Positions 1 through 46,987 of a stretch of DNA of 64,000 bases are shown here, one piece after another. The stretch spans positions 81,368,890-81,432,889 of the forward strand of contig OY740774.1 in assembly GCA_963513935.1 (NCBI GenBank), written 5' to 3'. The translations under genes were made by a program, and so were the position numbers. Origin of the DNA: Aphrophora alni. Lineage: Eukaryota > Arthropoda > Insecta > Hemiptera > Aphrophoridae. The number at the start of each line of letters is the position of its first letter. The stretch's first letter is position 1. Under the pieces are notes generated by a model. It was not told the DNA's origin. It saw only the letters and a list, made by a program, of their open reading frames with translations, and made no database searches.

Positions 1-2108
1 GTGTATTTACATATAGATCTACAATGTTGATAACATATGCAATGATAGAAAAAGTATTTCATATGTCAACAAAACCAATAATGATATAAAAACTTACCAT
101 TTATTTTTTTTTTAAAATTATAATATAATTATAATGTTCCTAATTGCTATAAAATATTCATATTAATTATCTGTTATAAATTATAAAATAAAATAATTAA
201 TATCATACATTTATTACATTTCCAAAAAAATACAAGATATTCACATGAACTGTATGTTATAAATTCAACCGAGACTGAAAGAGATCAACAATTTTTTGAA
301 AGAAAACGGTTCATTGTTGTGTGATGTACAAACATACATAAACACTTATACATAATCCCATACACCCTTTCTAATCTCTGGTTCGGGTAATAGACGGGCC
401 AACTATGAGTATTTAAGAGTGGGAGAAACGAAGGGCAGTTGGCCGAATGCCTCATTTTATTTTTCCATGCTCTTCTAGAAATTTTATACTGCCATGAATG
501 AGAACTATTTTATAATTTTGTGTGTGTAAAACCAGAAATGTTAAAAACTAACTTCTTTTTACTCATTTAAACTACAATTTCTCCTAAACACAAAACAAAT
601 ATTCACTTCATGAATGAAACACAAATTTCCATTTCAATGTCTATTATAATCCAAAATTGTTCACAGGTACCAATCCAAAAACTGAACCTTGAGGTATGCA
701 ACTACCTTTAAGGGAAATAGAACCACCCAAGCCCAATATTGTTACAAAAAAAAAATCACAGAATCTTTTAGAAACAAGATTTTACAATAATTTTGGTGTC
801 ATTTTCTCAGGAATTTATTCCTCTATTAGACTTAAACACAAAAGTTTTAATTAAATGTAAACAAATACATAATTGTATTAATTTTTCAAAAAACATATTA
901 TTTTTTTCAGAAAATATAAAGTTTAACATAAAATAGCTCCAAAACTAAAATTAATTTAACCGTGAAAAACCTATTTTTTTTTTATTTATACACTTCTACT
1001 ATAATTTTACAAAATATCAAACAATTCTGATAAAAAATAACCATTTAGAGACAAAAACAACCATATCCACAAACCGGCAAACCACTAATATAAGAAATAT
1101 CTACCATCCATGAACATTTTTTGTTATTTACATTTTTTTTTAAAGTTTTTCATTAACTAAATGACCTAGTCATATCAGAAATAGTTTCAGTTGCATATCT
1201 GTTTGTTTCCCTTCATAAACACATTAAGTAAAGCTTTAGTGAAAAATATTTAAAAATAATCAAGTGGAGTTATGGCTGAAGAAAGAATGTGTATTGGGCC
1301 CGGTGTTTCATGGAAGTAAAAGTTATGTAAAAAATCAGATGGATTTTCCTTTCTTACACTTTCCCAATCACTTAGAACCTGACTTCTAACAATAGGTCTA
1401 GATTGTTTTTGTACAGGTCTAGCCTGGACACTAACACTCTACCTAACCTCACTTTCATAAGTACTTTCGTAACACATTTCCTGGAAACAGTAATCCTGAA
1501 CTTGATGGGTGGTCAGGGTAGTATGTTCGGTCCATGTCAGAATCATCACTGTCGAATAAATTGGGTAAACAATTTAGGCTATTGTCAAAGTCGGACAATG
1601 CAAGTTCGCTGTCTATTTCATTTCACCTAGCCAGTTCGTCACTCATAATGAAATAGTTTACACACTAGCACTAACTAAAATATTACACACTACAATAACA
1701 CTAACTAGTAACTAATAGAGTCACAAACTGGATAAATTAAATTAATAAAAGAAGCAACAGCTGACACAAATATCTGAACTAAGACTGTAAAAAAGAAACA
1801 TTTGTTGTGACAACAATACAATACTCCCTTGATTTCGGCATTTTATTTAAAGTTACTGTGTGTAATTAGATGCTATTAAATACTTTTAGAACATTCTTCA
1901 CAACATATTATTTCTGTAACAATAAATTTCATACCCATTATTGGTTGTAAATACCGTAAATAGATTAGAAACAAAGTGGGTGATGAATTGACCACTGCCT
2001 TTTTTGTACATTTACATGTGAACGACAGATCAGCCGCCTGGTCCTTTTTTACTTATAAATGCGGCCTATAGATAGCCCACCCGGTCTGAAAGGGTTTTAA
2101 AGATAAAT
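1..2108. other. CYFIP intron 10, open at the window edge
   Basis: AT-rich non-coding sequence with many A and T runs. I looked on the minus strand for the next CYFIP exon (family motif MSMPWILTDHIL) and did not see it. No repeat or RNA gene recognised. Confidence 0.6.
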
Positions 2109-3062
2109 ATACCGGGTGAATAAAAAGTCAAGACCCCCCCCTTCTAATATTTTTCTAAGTAAATATACAGAGATATCCTTTTGGTGGTCGTGCAATCTTA
2201 GCATGAAGTTTCATTTTATGATTTTGAAAATTTTGAGTGTCCCCCAAAAATGGGGGATTTTGGGGGCAACTCAAAATTTTTAAATGTAAACCACCTTCAA
2301 GTGACACCTCATTTTGAAGTGTTTACAAAAACTTAAAGAATGGTGAAAACCAGAGTTAGCTATCTCTTCTCTATCAAAAATGGTAGCCCATCAAATGTTA
2401 TTGAAGTCTACACTTACATTAGTTTTCAAGATAAAGTTACTTTCTCTGAAACAACTGGGTTATTTTTTTTCTGTGTTCTAAATCAGTTAGGAATGCAAAG
2501 GACAAAGATTCCACTCTAAAGTATGACCTATTCTGATGAGATTGAAACAAAGAAGGGGCTGGTTTGTACTAAACCGTACTTCAAACTGGGAGAGTCCACA
2601 CTACTAAGGTCACTCATTGCAAACAAACATCTAATCAGAAGGCTTTACAATCTTCATTGGAATCTTTGTCCTTTGCATTCCTAACTGATTTAGAACACAG
2701 AAAAAAAATAACCCAGTTGTTTCAGAGAAATTAACTTTACCTTGAAAACTAATGTAAGTGTAGACTTCAATAACATATGACGGGCTACCATTTTTGATAG
2801 AGAAGAGATAGCGAACTCTGGTTTTCACCATTCTTTAAGTTTTTTTAAACACTTCAAAATGAGGTGTCACTTGAAGGGGGTTTACATTTAAAAATTTTGA
2901 GTTGCCCCAAAATCCCCCATTTTTGGGGGACACTCAAAATTTTCAAAATTATAAAATGAAACTTCCTGCTAAGATTGCACGACCACCAAAAGGATATCTC
3001 TGTATATTTACTTAGAAAAATATTAGAAGGGGGGGGTCTTGAATTTTTATTCACCCGGTATA
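2109..3062. repeat. 954 bp foldback element with arms of about 400 bp
   Basis: The left arm (about 2109-2515) is the near-exact reverse complement of the right arm (about 2658-3062). Ends are ATACCGGGTGAATAAAAA at left and the complementary TTTTTATTCACCCGGTAT at right, with a C-run (left) or G-run (right) just inside. A spacer of about 140 bases separates the arms. Both arms show short ORFs that are mirror images of each other, so they are not genes. This is a foldback or MITE-like non-autonomous element; the autonomous family is not identified. Confidence 0.88.
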
Positions 3063-36790
<33,728 letters not shown>

Positions 36791-36799
36791 AAGTTAGAC

Positions 36800-37135
36800 T
36801 ATAACTAGACGCCACCATACTATGGCATACAAGTCAGAGAATATTTGAACGCTGTTCTTCCACAACCGTGGATCGATAGGCAGGGGACTGTAGAGTGGTC
36901 AGCGTGTTCACCAGATCTGTCTTCATTAGACTTTTTTGCTTGGGGCTACCTTAAGGACAAAGTCTTCAAAACAAAGCCTCATAATTTAGATGAGAAACTG
37001 AGACAAAGAATACTTCAAGAATGTCAAATGCTTCCTCCAGTTGCCCTGCAAAATTCTGTAAATAGTTTTTATGTGCGTCTTTCCAACTATCAAATAACCG
37101 GAGAAGAACAATTCGAACATTTACTCTGAAATCAT
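36800..37135 (+). pseudogene. Transposase C-terminal relic (Tc1/mariner-superfamily type)
   Basis: Plus-strand text PYYGIQVREYLNAVLPQPWI, DRQGTVEWSACSPDLSSLDF, FAWGYLKDKVFKTKPHNLDE runs on to QFEHLL. The PHY..REYLN..FP..WIGR..PVEWP.RSPDL.PLDFFLWGYLK pattern is a hallmark of the arthropod transposases also seen at 18930-19560; the Asp in SPDL and the WGYLK segment are conserved. The N-terminus and the first catalytic Asp are missing. Confidence 0.72.
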
Positions 37136-37830
37136 TTGGTAAGTAAACATCTCTCTTTTTTTTAGTAAAACCTTTGAACATTTGTCATTTTGTACTGGAT
37201 CAACCTTATAAAGTGCGGTTTGCGTCATTAAACTGCCAGTAAAACCCTTTAAAATGATGTACAACTCGACCTATGCTTTTATTTACAATTTTCTTTGTAC
37301 ACCTGATGGGACATCACCCCCCCCCCTTGGTCCTAAGCTGTCACTCATGGTGTGCAACAATAGTTCTTTAGATTCATAGTGTAAGTCCACGTTTTCAGCT
37401 TTCCAGTGTCATCCAAATAACAAATATTAAACCGGTGCAGAAGTTTTTGTACACCCGGTATTTTGTTTTATTAGCACAGATCAGGTAAGGTATGGTAAAT
37501 GTCCAGTTCATACCCATTTGGGATTTAATATAGAAATTTCATGAAATCATGTTTTACATACCTCAATATTAAACAATAATTGGATTATTAACTGGGAAGA
37601 CCTTTTCAAGTATAAAAATCCACTATTTCTGTCAAAAATAACCAATTTACAAGTTTGCATTCGATGTTCAGACATATATATAGCCCTGTTACTTACTGGT
37701 AATTGTTTACGAAGAAAGTTACGGTTACATGTCTACATAACTTATCTTAATAATAAAATAAGTTTTCAATGTGGAGGTAATTTTTTCATTGAAACATAGC
37801 AATATCAAAACTACAGAATTCAATGCATTT
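37136..37830. other. Repeat-derived spacer
   Basis: A C-run near 37316, TTGTACACCTGATGGGACAT near 37297 and GTTTTTGTACACCCGGTATT near 37443 look like decayed transposon ends of the same general style as the foldback at 2109 (CACCCGGTAT). Nothing coding. Confidence 0.35.
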
Positions 37831-37833
37831 ATA

Positions 37834-37901
37834 CGTCACCAAAATCAAGCAACATCTAGCATGGTTAGTACTTGGATAGGTGACCGCTTGGGAAATAACG
37901 C
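37834..37901 (+). pseudogene. 5S rRNA-derived fragment
   Basis: The plus strand reads CGTCACC.., AAGCAACATCTAGCATGG and TTAGTACTTGGATAGGTGAC, CGCTTGGGAAATAACGC. Eukaryotic 5S rRNA contains GATCACCGAAGTTAAGCAAC and GTTAGTACTTGGATGGGTGA, CCGCCTGGGAA, so this is the middle and 3' part of 5S with changes in the internal promoter. The 5' third is missing. It is a 5S pseudogene or a 5S-derived SINE; no full gene. Confidence 0.75.
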
Positions 37902-40900
37902 ACAATTTCTTATTTTTTTACAATTTTACGTATAGGTCAGGCAAGGTATATATATATATGTATGTGTATATATATAATTATATAGCCACTTTACTTAACC
38001 TTGTAAGGTAAAAATTCACATACATACCTATTTTAACATGCAATTCACTTAATGGACCATAACCTATAAGAAATGTTGAAATTATGTTTCTTTTCTGTCA
38101 AAAAGTTGAAAACTTATTTTATTATTAAGAAATAAGGTATGAGGAACATGTTAAAAAAAATCGCAAAAAAAGCAGTAACTTTCTTTGTAAACAATTATCT
38201 ACATTATATAGTCACCTTAAAATGGAGTTGGCACAAATGTTATAATCACTAAGATGTGAATTGTACATAATAAGGTATGTATTTAATAACTTCACAAAAA
38301 AGAAGCAAATCTTCAACACGTAAACTATGCTACAATGAATATTTACCAGTATAATTCTGAAATGGGCTATATTGTTATAGCCTCAATCTTAGCTTAGGGC
38401 ATTCCTACAACTGCTGCATCTTAATATAGTTCCAGTCAATAAGAATCAAAATCAACAATCGAATAAGTAGTTAACTATTATTTTTCTCCACTATAATCTC
38501 TCAAATGTCTATAAATAAATCTAATTGACCTCATAGATTATATTCCTACAGCAATAAAACATTTATGGTAGGATAGGGGCTAGTCCGATAACTCATAATA
38601 ATTCAGTTACAAGTAACGCATACAAAATTATGACTATTAAAACTTAGCTTAAAAATCAAGATTTAAAAATAGGCTTAAATTTCATAAAATTTTATTAACA
38701 CCCATAATTCAAACTCTTAGCTAACAACTTTATTAACAAAAAAACCCTCCTATATAGCTTAAAAATAATAACAATCAGCTTGACAGGTACAGAACACACT
38801 TCCCGATGCTTCACAATGTACCATAGGGCATAGATCAGAGATAACATACCTGCCATAGATTAGATATTTATTTACGCCGTACATTAAACAAGATTCTAGG
38901 CATAGCCATTGTCATCTTTTTCATCCTCGGTCAATTTCGTTGCTATTATAGGTAAATAATTATATACTGTATTGTGAATATAATTATGTGTAATGTTGTT
39001 GAGCCACAAATGATAAATTATCTGAGATTTTATCTGGTTCATGTGGCTAGGAATTACTTAAGCAACATTATTGCTACAGACATTCCTTGTCAGGGCCGGC
39101 TCTAGACATTTTTCAAGTGTAAGCAGACCTTCTACAGAATGGGGGGAGGGTGTTTATGTAGAGTTTTGGATATTTTTTGGGGAGGGAGTTAGAATTAGCG
39201 TTTTAGATATATTTTGTTATCAATAATTTTATACAAAATACTTTTATTGAAAAAATCATGATACTGGTTTGAAAATTTACAACCACAACCTTACATTTGC
39301 TATTTACATAAAAATTCGGTAACTGTTGCACTAGTATTAAAATTATATAATCTTGAACCATTTTTATCTTAGGTTTTTTTAATTTTTTTTTTTTTTATGA
39401 AACTATAAATTAAATTACATTTCTTCCTAATTTTATAAGGGTTATGTGGGCTTTATTTTTTTGCTAAATTAATTTGCTCCAGATTAAAAACTATTACTAA
39501 CGTTGCTTTAAACTCAAACTAGTTCAATTTAAATTTAAAAATTTGTTTGATTTATGATTTTCTTAACTTTGCTATATCTTTGAAGAACATATAGTATTAA
39601 TTACAATACAATTGTGAGTTGCTTGTAAACATTTTATAGACCTTAAGAAAATAAACACATAAATCTAGAAAGTAGAAATACACTTGCATTAGATTTAAAA
39701 TAGAGGAAAGTAAACGAATACTACTAAAAGTCAAGGTACGAAAAATCGAAATTTTATTTGCAAGTAATATTTACAAAGCTAAGCAAATTATTAAAAAGAG
39801 ATTTTTTTCGGCTTTCATTTTTGCGAATTCAATGACTATCAAATCTGTGTCCTACAACGAAAAAACTCAACACTTTTTTATTAGTTAAACAACGGTACGC
39901 TTAACCTATCTCTTTTAAGATAATATGCACTAGTCTCAAATCCTGAATTTTGTTTTCAGAATCTGTTTCCGCGAGAAAAGAAATGAGTTATCCAATCCAC
40001 TGGAAATTTAGGCTCTCTTTAATTTATCTGGCCTGGATTGTATAACTCCTTCAACAGTTTGTCACCCTAAACTGCCGGTACCCCCCTTTTTTTGTACAAT
40101 ACTTCCAGTAACTATATTTACTTAACCCTTTTGCTCAGAGAGAAGACGATTAATTTTATTTATCGTTTTTATCCCTTGGAAGCTTGTTCTTGAGAATACT
40201 TTTCTTTAATACAATATATCTTACCTTTTAAATAATAATATTTCCTGTAAGCATAAAACAAGGATGTGTGGATAGTTATAAATGACTAGTCCTTGTTTTT
40301 CATGTTTAGAAATTAACACCAATTTATTTTATTTTAAATAAAAGAAACAAAATCAAATTTCTTCTGTCAACGAAATAACTCAAATTTTTTAACTGATATA
40401 AATTATAAAAATACAAAATATTCCTCTGACAAAACTTATTATTTTACTAATTTTATTTATTTTGATAGCAGATAGGCAATTAATTAAATTTAAAAAAAAA
40501 TAACGTTTTACTTTACTCTGTTATCTATGAATTTATTTTCTTTAATCGTTGGACACTAATTTCTCAGTTAACGATCTAATCAGTTGTCCAGGATTATCAT
40601 ACAAATATTTTACTTATTTTACTTACAATATTTATTTTATAAAAACTATCCACACACAGATATTAAATTTCTTAGCCTAAACAATTTTCATTAAATTATA
40701 TTAAATTTTTTATCCCAGGAAAATCAGTAACCTTATTGAATTTAATTTTAACTTTTGGCCAACTTTGCCCTAATAAGAAAAGAAATTTAGATGGTTTCTC
40801 AAAACTTGACCGCCGTCTTGAAGATCCTGGTAATTTTGCTAATGTATGGTTGAATTGGTTTACTCCTCTGGTGTCTGGTTGCTGTGATGACGTTAATATT

Positions 40901-43870
40901 GATCCATGTACCTCTTAGTAAGTTTCCGGTGACATGTTAATTCCCATTAAACACATGGATGTTGAAATTTTCACACTTTTTACGGAAATCACTGATGACA
41001 CTAATTCCACATTTCACTTTCTAAACTTTTGATTTTAATGCTTTTGTTTCAGCTCTGACTATTTAACATTTTAGAAACAAATTTTCTAATTTTAAATTTT
41101 AATTATATTCTTCTTAATTACTTAGATTCGCTGTTCTGTCGGACATAGTAACCTTTTACCGCCTTGTAAAAATTTATTTTTCAGAGTCCTGTCGGGTATA
41201 CTAACCCCTTATATTATAGAAAAAATTATTTATGAGCGTGACTCCTGAGAGCCAGAGCAGCTATATTTATAGCTTGAAACTATCATATTCTATTACCAAT
41301 TTTTTCCCTTTTTGGGAATACTACGATAGTTCCTTATTTTTCTATTTATGATGTTACTTTTGCGTTATTTTTAGTTCTAGTGCTTATGATATTTATTTAT
41401 GAGTTATTAACAATTGTTCACGTTATATAATCCTTTGTTTGCATTATTTTAATTTATTTAATCATTTTCATTGCTGTAGCTGTCTGTTGGTACGATAGCT
41501 CCTCCTACTTCTACCTCACGAAGTCCTGGAGTTTGGAACTCTGCAGCTTAAAACTTGAGAAATCTCTATTGTTTTTTCTAACCGCTTCTATAAGTTTTCC
41601 CGAGGTTATTTTTCACTTTTTAGGTCGGCATTTTGTAGTCCTTCGCGTCAGCTTTCACAAGAATTTCACGTGATGTTTGTCGGTCCGCCCGTTCTCCCGC
41701 AACGATAGACATAATTTTCAATTTTTTTTTTCCACACCATTTGATTTGCAGTTTTGAAACTTCACCATTTTGTTGAGTTTCCGAAATTAATACACTGGTC
41801 GTAACGAAGATGCTGTTTGACCTTGATCCTGTCTTACGTAATTTCGCACTCAACTTCACACTATCTGGTTTAGGGGTTTATTATTTACTGATTACCCTGG
41901 GACTTGCATATTCTTTAGCATATATGATTTTAACTATGTTTTATTAATTTTGAAATTTTATCTTTATTCGTCTTAACTAAACTTATACATCACATTTCCA
42001 AAATTTATGTTTAAGTTTTATTCAACTTTCAAATTATACCATTTATCTAACTTTTTTTTAATATTGATTTTTTCAACAATTATGCAAGAATCTTTTATTC
42101 TTAGAATTATTTATTTATTACAGAAATACCAAGGTTTTTGAATTTGATTAATTTTGAAATTTTTTAAATTCTTCATTTAAATTTGCTGTAGCGCATGTTA
42201 GTTTATATGAAATAAACGTAATAGATCTGTATTGCGTACAACTTGTACTACAATTGCACATCCTTTAACATTATTATTGCATATTTTCATAATTCATCAA
42301 ATATGAATTTTTTATTCGAAATCTACCAACATACGATTTTACTGTCAAAACGAGTAGGCGAAATTTGACTTTAGACCTAGCCATAGGTCAGTTTCACCGA
42401 CTCGCCCTGAGCAGCAAAGTTGGTTACATTTCAGCCAAATATTGTATTAGGATTAAATTTTGATTTTTCTCTTTTTGACCAAAATTTAATCCCATACAAC
42501 GAATTTCCGTTGTAATCCATTTCATTTACCGTATCAAGTCATTTTTTATGGCCATTGTAGCCAGTCCACTCAAAAGCGTGACAAAGTTGATTTTAAATAA
42601 GTTTAAAAAAAAGTTTCAACTAGGAATAACCTTCTTTCACCAGTTCTAAAATTGGGAGCATCAGAAGAATTCTCAAGTAACAAAAACATTTGGGAAGTTA
42701 TCCATTTAACTGGATAGCATCCTGATGGCAACATTGGTGCAAAAATTCGCAGCTCATGAAACAGTTTAAGTCCAATAATATCACATACTTTTCCACCACT
42801 TTAGAACACTGTGAAGATGTGTACAGGGAACCCTTCTTCTCTTTCCTATTCCAATGTAGATTTCCAATGTCATAAAGAAATTTTAAACTCATGAGTTCAA
42901 ACTTTTCTTTAACCTAACCTTAACAACTTAACAAGTCATATGTGTCATAAATTCAGGAAGATACACATTATTACTATTCCACCTTGCGAAACATAAACAA
43001 AAATAAAACAACTTTAAACAACAAATTACAATGTAAAAAAATTAATGTGACATATGATTATTTTTCAGAAACTACCTTCCGATTTAACTTCATAAGAGCT
43101 AGGTACAGATCATAAATAAACGTCCTTGTGATAGATTTGTGAAGGGGATTTTTAAATTGAAGAATTCTCAATGAATTTATTCCTGAAATGTCCATTAATG
43201 TGAAAAACATACAAATGGGCCACTTTTGTGTTCTTCTTGAGGTACGTACTAGAACACCTTAGGTTGACTGTATTGACTCCACCTTTTGACTATAAACTGA
43301 AACATGTGGTTGGATCTATCATGGGGCTTACTCAGCGCTAACTTGAAAAGTAATCCTTACACATGTTTACTCCATGTTGCAATTGTGGATAACACTACTA
43401 TCATTCCAATTGCTTCTTACTGTCCTTGCTCTTGTTGATTTTTATGGAGTTGAAGCTATATACCTAAGAAAAATAACGAGGTTATAGTACAAATTACAAT
43501 AAGGGTAATAACTTAGCTATTTTCCATCGTAAAGGTTTGACAGATAAAACTAAAGAATTGTGTTTTTCTTATATGAAAAATATATATTTATCAGAGCAAA
43601 AATATAATCTTAAATAAATACAGTTTAAGAAGTCCTATTCAAAATTTTAGATTTTTTTTCAACAATCCAATCTAATTCTAATTTAAAAATAAATGTTTAG
43701 TTCATAAAATTACTTGCTTTAATTGTCAAAATTAAGACAAAATTCTTATGAGTATAAGGTGATATTCAAATTATCCATGGCTGAGTGGTTGATGAGCTAA
43801 TGAGCTGTTTGTTGTTGGCCTCCTCCTCTGTAACAGATGGTGGGACACCTGTGTAAACACTTGTAGTTGC
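37902..43870. other. Intergenic stretch between CYFIP and the bHLH gene
   Basis: AT-rich. A short GGGCCGGCTCTAGACATTTT near 39096 resembles the terminus of known arthropod repeats. The minus-strand ORF at 41620-41859 and the plus-strand ORF at 40736-40918 have no recognisable domains and I do not call them genes. An A-box-like TGGCTGAGTGG near 43780 has no matching B box. A CYFIP 5' UTR exon may lie here but cannot be located. Confidence 0.35.
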
Positions 43871-43879
43871 ATTGTATCC

Positions 43880-44080
<201 letters not shown>

Positions 44081-44092
44081 GTCTATAGGTGA

Positions 44093-45670
44093 ATATTATA
44101 ACTTTAAGTCAAATAGTTTTCTACTAAAATTACTGATAATATGGGATCAGCACCATGTTTAATTACATGTTTAATCTAACAGAATATGTAGCCTATTTTT
44201 TACATTAAAAGCTACTTCTCTTACTCCCAATAGGAAATAAGAACAGTGTTTCTTAAATTGTATTTCTATTATTTACTTTTACTCCAATAATTTTTAATAA
44301 ATAATGGATTAAAATAAACTTTAGGATACCCTGCTGTTAATTATACAGACTAAGTATTTTGGAATTAAATTTTCTTTTTCAAAATTGGTCCTATAAAATA
44401 ATGTAAAAGACAGTTTTTCTTTATAGCAATGGGAACAAGAAAGATCTCTGCAAATGTAAAATTCATCCTTAAAACTCTCAAAAAGAGAATTCTAATAATT
44501 GAAAACATAAAATGCAAGAAAATAAATGGTTTTAAAATAAATGTACTTTTTTACAACAGAAATTGTGGTCATAGAGATAAGGCTTTAAATGTGATGATAC
44601 ACATGTGTATTTATTAGGGCATATTAAATACAGATTATTTGAACAAAATCTTTTTCTAAAAGATAAATAAATTTATAGGTTACTTATTTATATATTCGAA
44701 TCTCAGAACTTTGGTTTTAAATATTATTTCAATAATTTATAAAAAACACTGTGATTCCAAAAGTAATTCTGCTTTTGTAAAAGATACAAACATTAAAATT
44801 AGAAAATTCATTTTTCTGCCTTAAAAAATCCCTCTCACGATTTTGCAAAAGTCGAAAAATGGCAGTCTACAACAGTAAATTTCTTGGAAACTATAAGAGA
44901 TATTCTCAATTTGAAAACTTACAAAAATGTAAACTTTCTTTTTAATTCAACCACATTTCATACATTCAGATGAAAACCTACCCAGTTATAATGATTATAA
45001 AGTTCAATTTTTCCTTAACACTTAGGATAACATCATTTTTTTTAGGGATTCTTCTACTTTCAATTTTATATCTTTTGATGTACATATCATTAGCATTAAA
45101 AAATTATCTTGTCGACGAATATTGAAGCAAACTACAATTCTAAATTGAATTGTTTCTTAAAAGATATATATAAATGTACACAATTCATATTTTAGCCTTA
45201 AAAATAAGCATAGCAAATATTACAAAACATTATTAATTTTTTTAATTTTTCATCACTACTGCTTAGGTTTACTTAGTACTTCGAGTGATTTTGTTTCAAT
45301 TTTTTTTATTTGGAATTTAATTTCACCTTTAGAGTTTTTTTATTTTATTTTTTTAATGTTTAGAAATCCCTAAATGTCTGTACATTTAAAAACTGTAGTA
45401 TGAAAAAATTCATTCTATGCTTAACAAAATATGCATTCAGTCATACAAAATATAGGTTTTCAATTACAATTTTACTATCTCAAATTTATACAAAAATACT
45501 AAACATAACAAATGTTGGTTTCTTTACTCAAGTTGTGATAGTTAACAGTATTTTAAATTTATTTTATTATAGAAATTAAAACATGGAAGGATTACTTTAT
45601 ATCCATACCCATTATTAAAAAGTAAATAATTGTTAGAGTAGAAAATGAATAAGCTTTGACCGACAGGTGG
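44093..45670. other. Upstream of the bHLH gene
   Basis: Very AT-rich. The only promoter-like sequence is listed separately. No gene or RNA seen. Confidence 0.5.
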
Positions 45671-45705
45671 AGTATAAGAAGGTAGAACAGTTTTAAAAAC
45701 CACTG
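45668..45705 (+). promoter_or_regulatory. Possible TATA-type core promoter of the bHLH gene
   Basis: GAGTATAAGAAGG at about 45670 lies about 30 bases before a CCACTGATCC that could serve as initiator, and about 170 bases before the first coding ATG. No transcript evidence; the placement relative to exon 1 is the only support. Confidence 0.3.
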
Positions 45706-45842
45706 ATCCACAACAGCAAATACTGATCCGTCACCATTTCATTAATTGTTTGATCAGGTGCACAAACTATCGTTACACATTTTTCTTTTGATTCTATAGT
45801 CATTCCAGTTTATTTACAACTTGCAAGAGTCAGAGAGAGGCT

Positions 45843-45869
45843 ATGAGTATCATTCGCCGTATTATAAAG
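45843..45869 (+). CDS. bHLH gene coding exon 1 (residues 1-9)
   Basis: A nine-codon exon MSIIRRIIK ending at donor GTAGGC. It was chosen because phase 0 is needed before exon 2; the frame that starts TTGCAAGAG at 45821 would leave phase 1 and run into a stop in exon 2. The ATG has G at -3. It is the weakest part of the model: an alternative upstream start or acceptor is possible. Confidence 0.5.
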
Positions 45870-46926
45870 GTAGGCCTAATCTTATTTATAACTTCATTCC
45901 TGTGTCACTTTTTAGAATTCTAGAATTTGAAATTACCGGTATATCTTCATTTACAGTATGTAATACAAATATTTTGGATTTAAAGACAAGACGGAAGTGT
46001 AATTTAAGAATTCAATTTAAAAACAATTCTTCAGAAAAATAACAAATAAGCAACTATTAATAAATTTCCAGACAGAGCCCCCAAATATAAGGGAGAAGAA
46101 AGATCCACAAAAATTGGTAAATTAACAAGAATCGCAAATTAATCGTTGCAATTTTAAAAAATTATTTTTAGTTAAATAAAATACAGAACAGTTAGTTTTA
46201 GTGACAGAATTGTGTTCACCATCCTAAAAAAATAGACAAAACTGGGTATCAACAAAATTAGAATAGAATACAAAATTCGAAATTTAGTGTCATTATTTTA
46301 TTTAGATACCTAGTAAAAATTATAACTAAAAACAAGAAAGTTGAAGTTAAGAAAAGAGGTATATTGTGTATTAGTAGACAAACTAAAAGAAAAAAGTAAA
46401 AATAGAAAGAGTATAAAAAATGTTTTCGCTAATATTTTATAGCCTCAATATATCATTTTAGCAAAAAATAAAAATTGGCGAAATCGTTTTTGTACTCTTT
46501 TCTTTAATTTATATATACACATGAAAAACTATTTATAACCTATTGGTTTTTTCTCAGAAGAAATTTAGACAACATAAAAGAAAATATTGTAAATTAAAAG
46601 ATAATTTCTTCAGAATTACAGACTATTTTTAAATTAAAAACAAAATTAAGTTTCCTCAAGCACTATAATTTTTAGGTCTGTAATTAAAAAAAGTTAAGAC
46701 TTGTAGATCACAGAAATAATTATAAAACAACAGCCAAATTTCAGTTTATCCATTTTAGGATGTAAAGAGAACCAAAATTCAAAGATTGATTACTTTTTAA
46801 TGAAATACAAGCACAATATTTTATAAAATTTACAATTTATTGAGTCTTGCCGACCATGGTTTCACCAGTTACAGCATTTACAAGGCAGCTTAACAAAAAC
46901 TAAGGAAAAATATTAAAAAGTAAACA

Positions 46927-46987
<61 letters not shown>

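Noticed and set aside
2533..2547. CTGATGA followed by GAAA, hammerhead-like
   Set aside because: Only four bases separate the two boxes, so no stem II is possible.
41620..41859. 79-codon minus-strand ORF in a CpG-containing patch
   Set aside because: Considered as a CYFIP 5' exon or retroelement gag; the reading frame matches neither and no splice signals tie it to CYFIP.
43778..43850. tRNA-like A box TGGCTGAGTGG
   Set aside because: No B box (GGTTCGA-type) and no cloverleaf follow.
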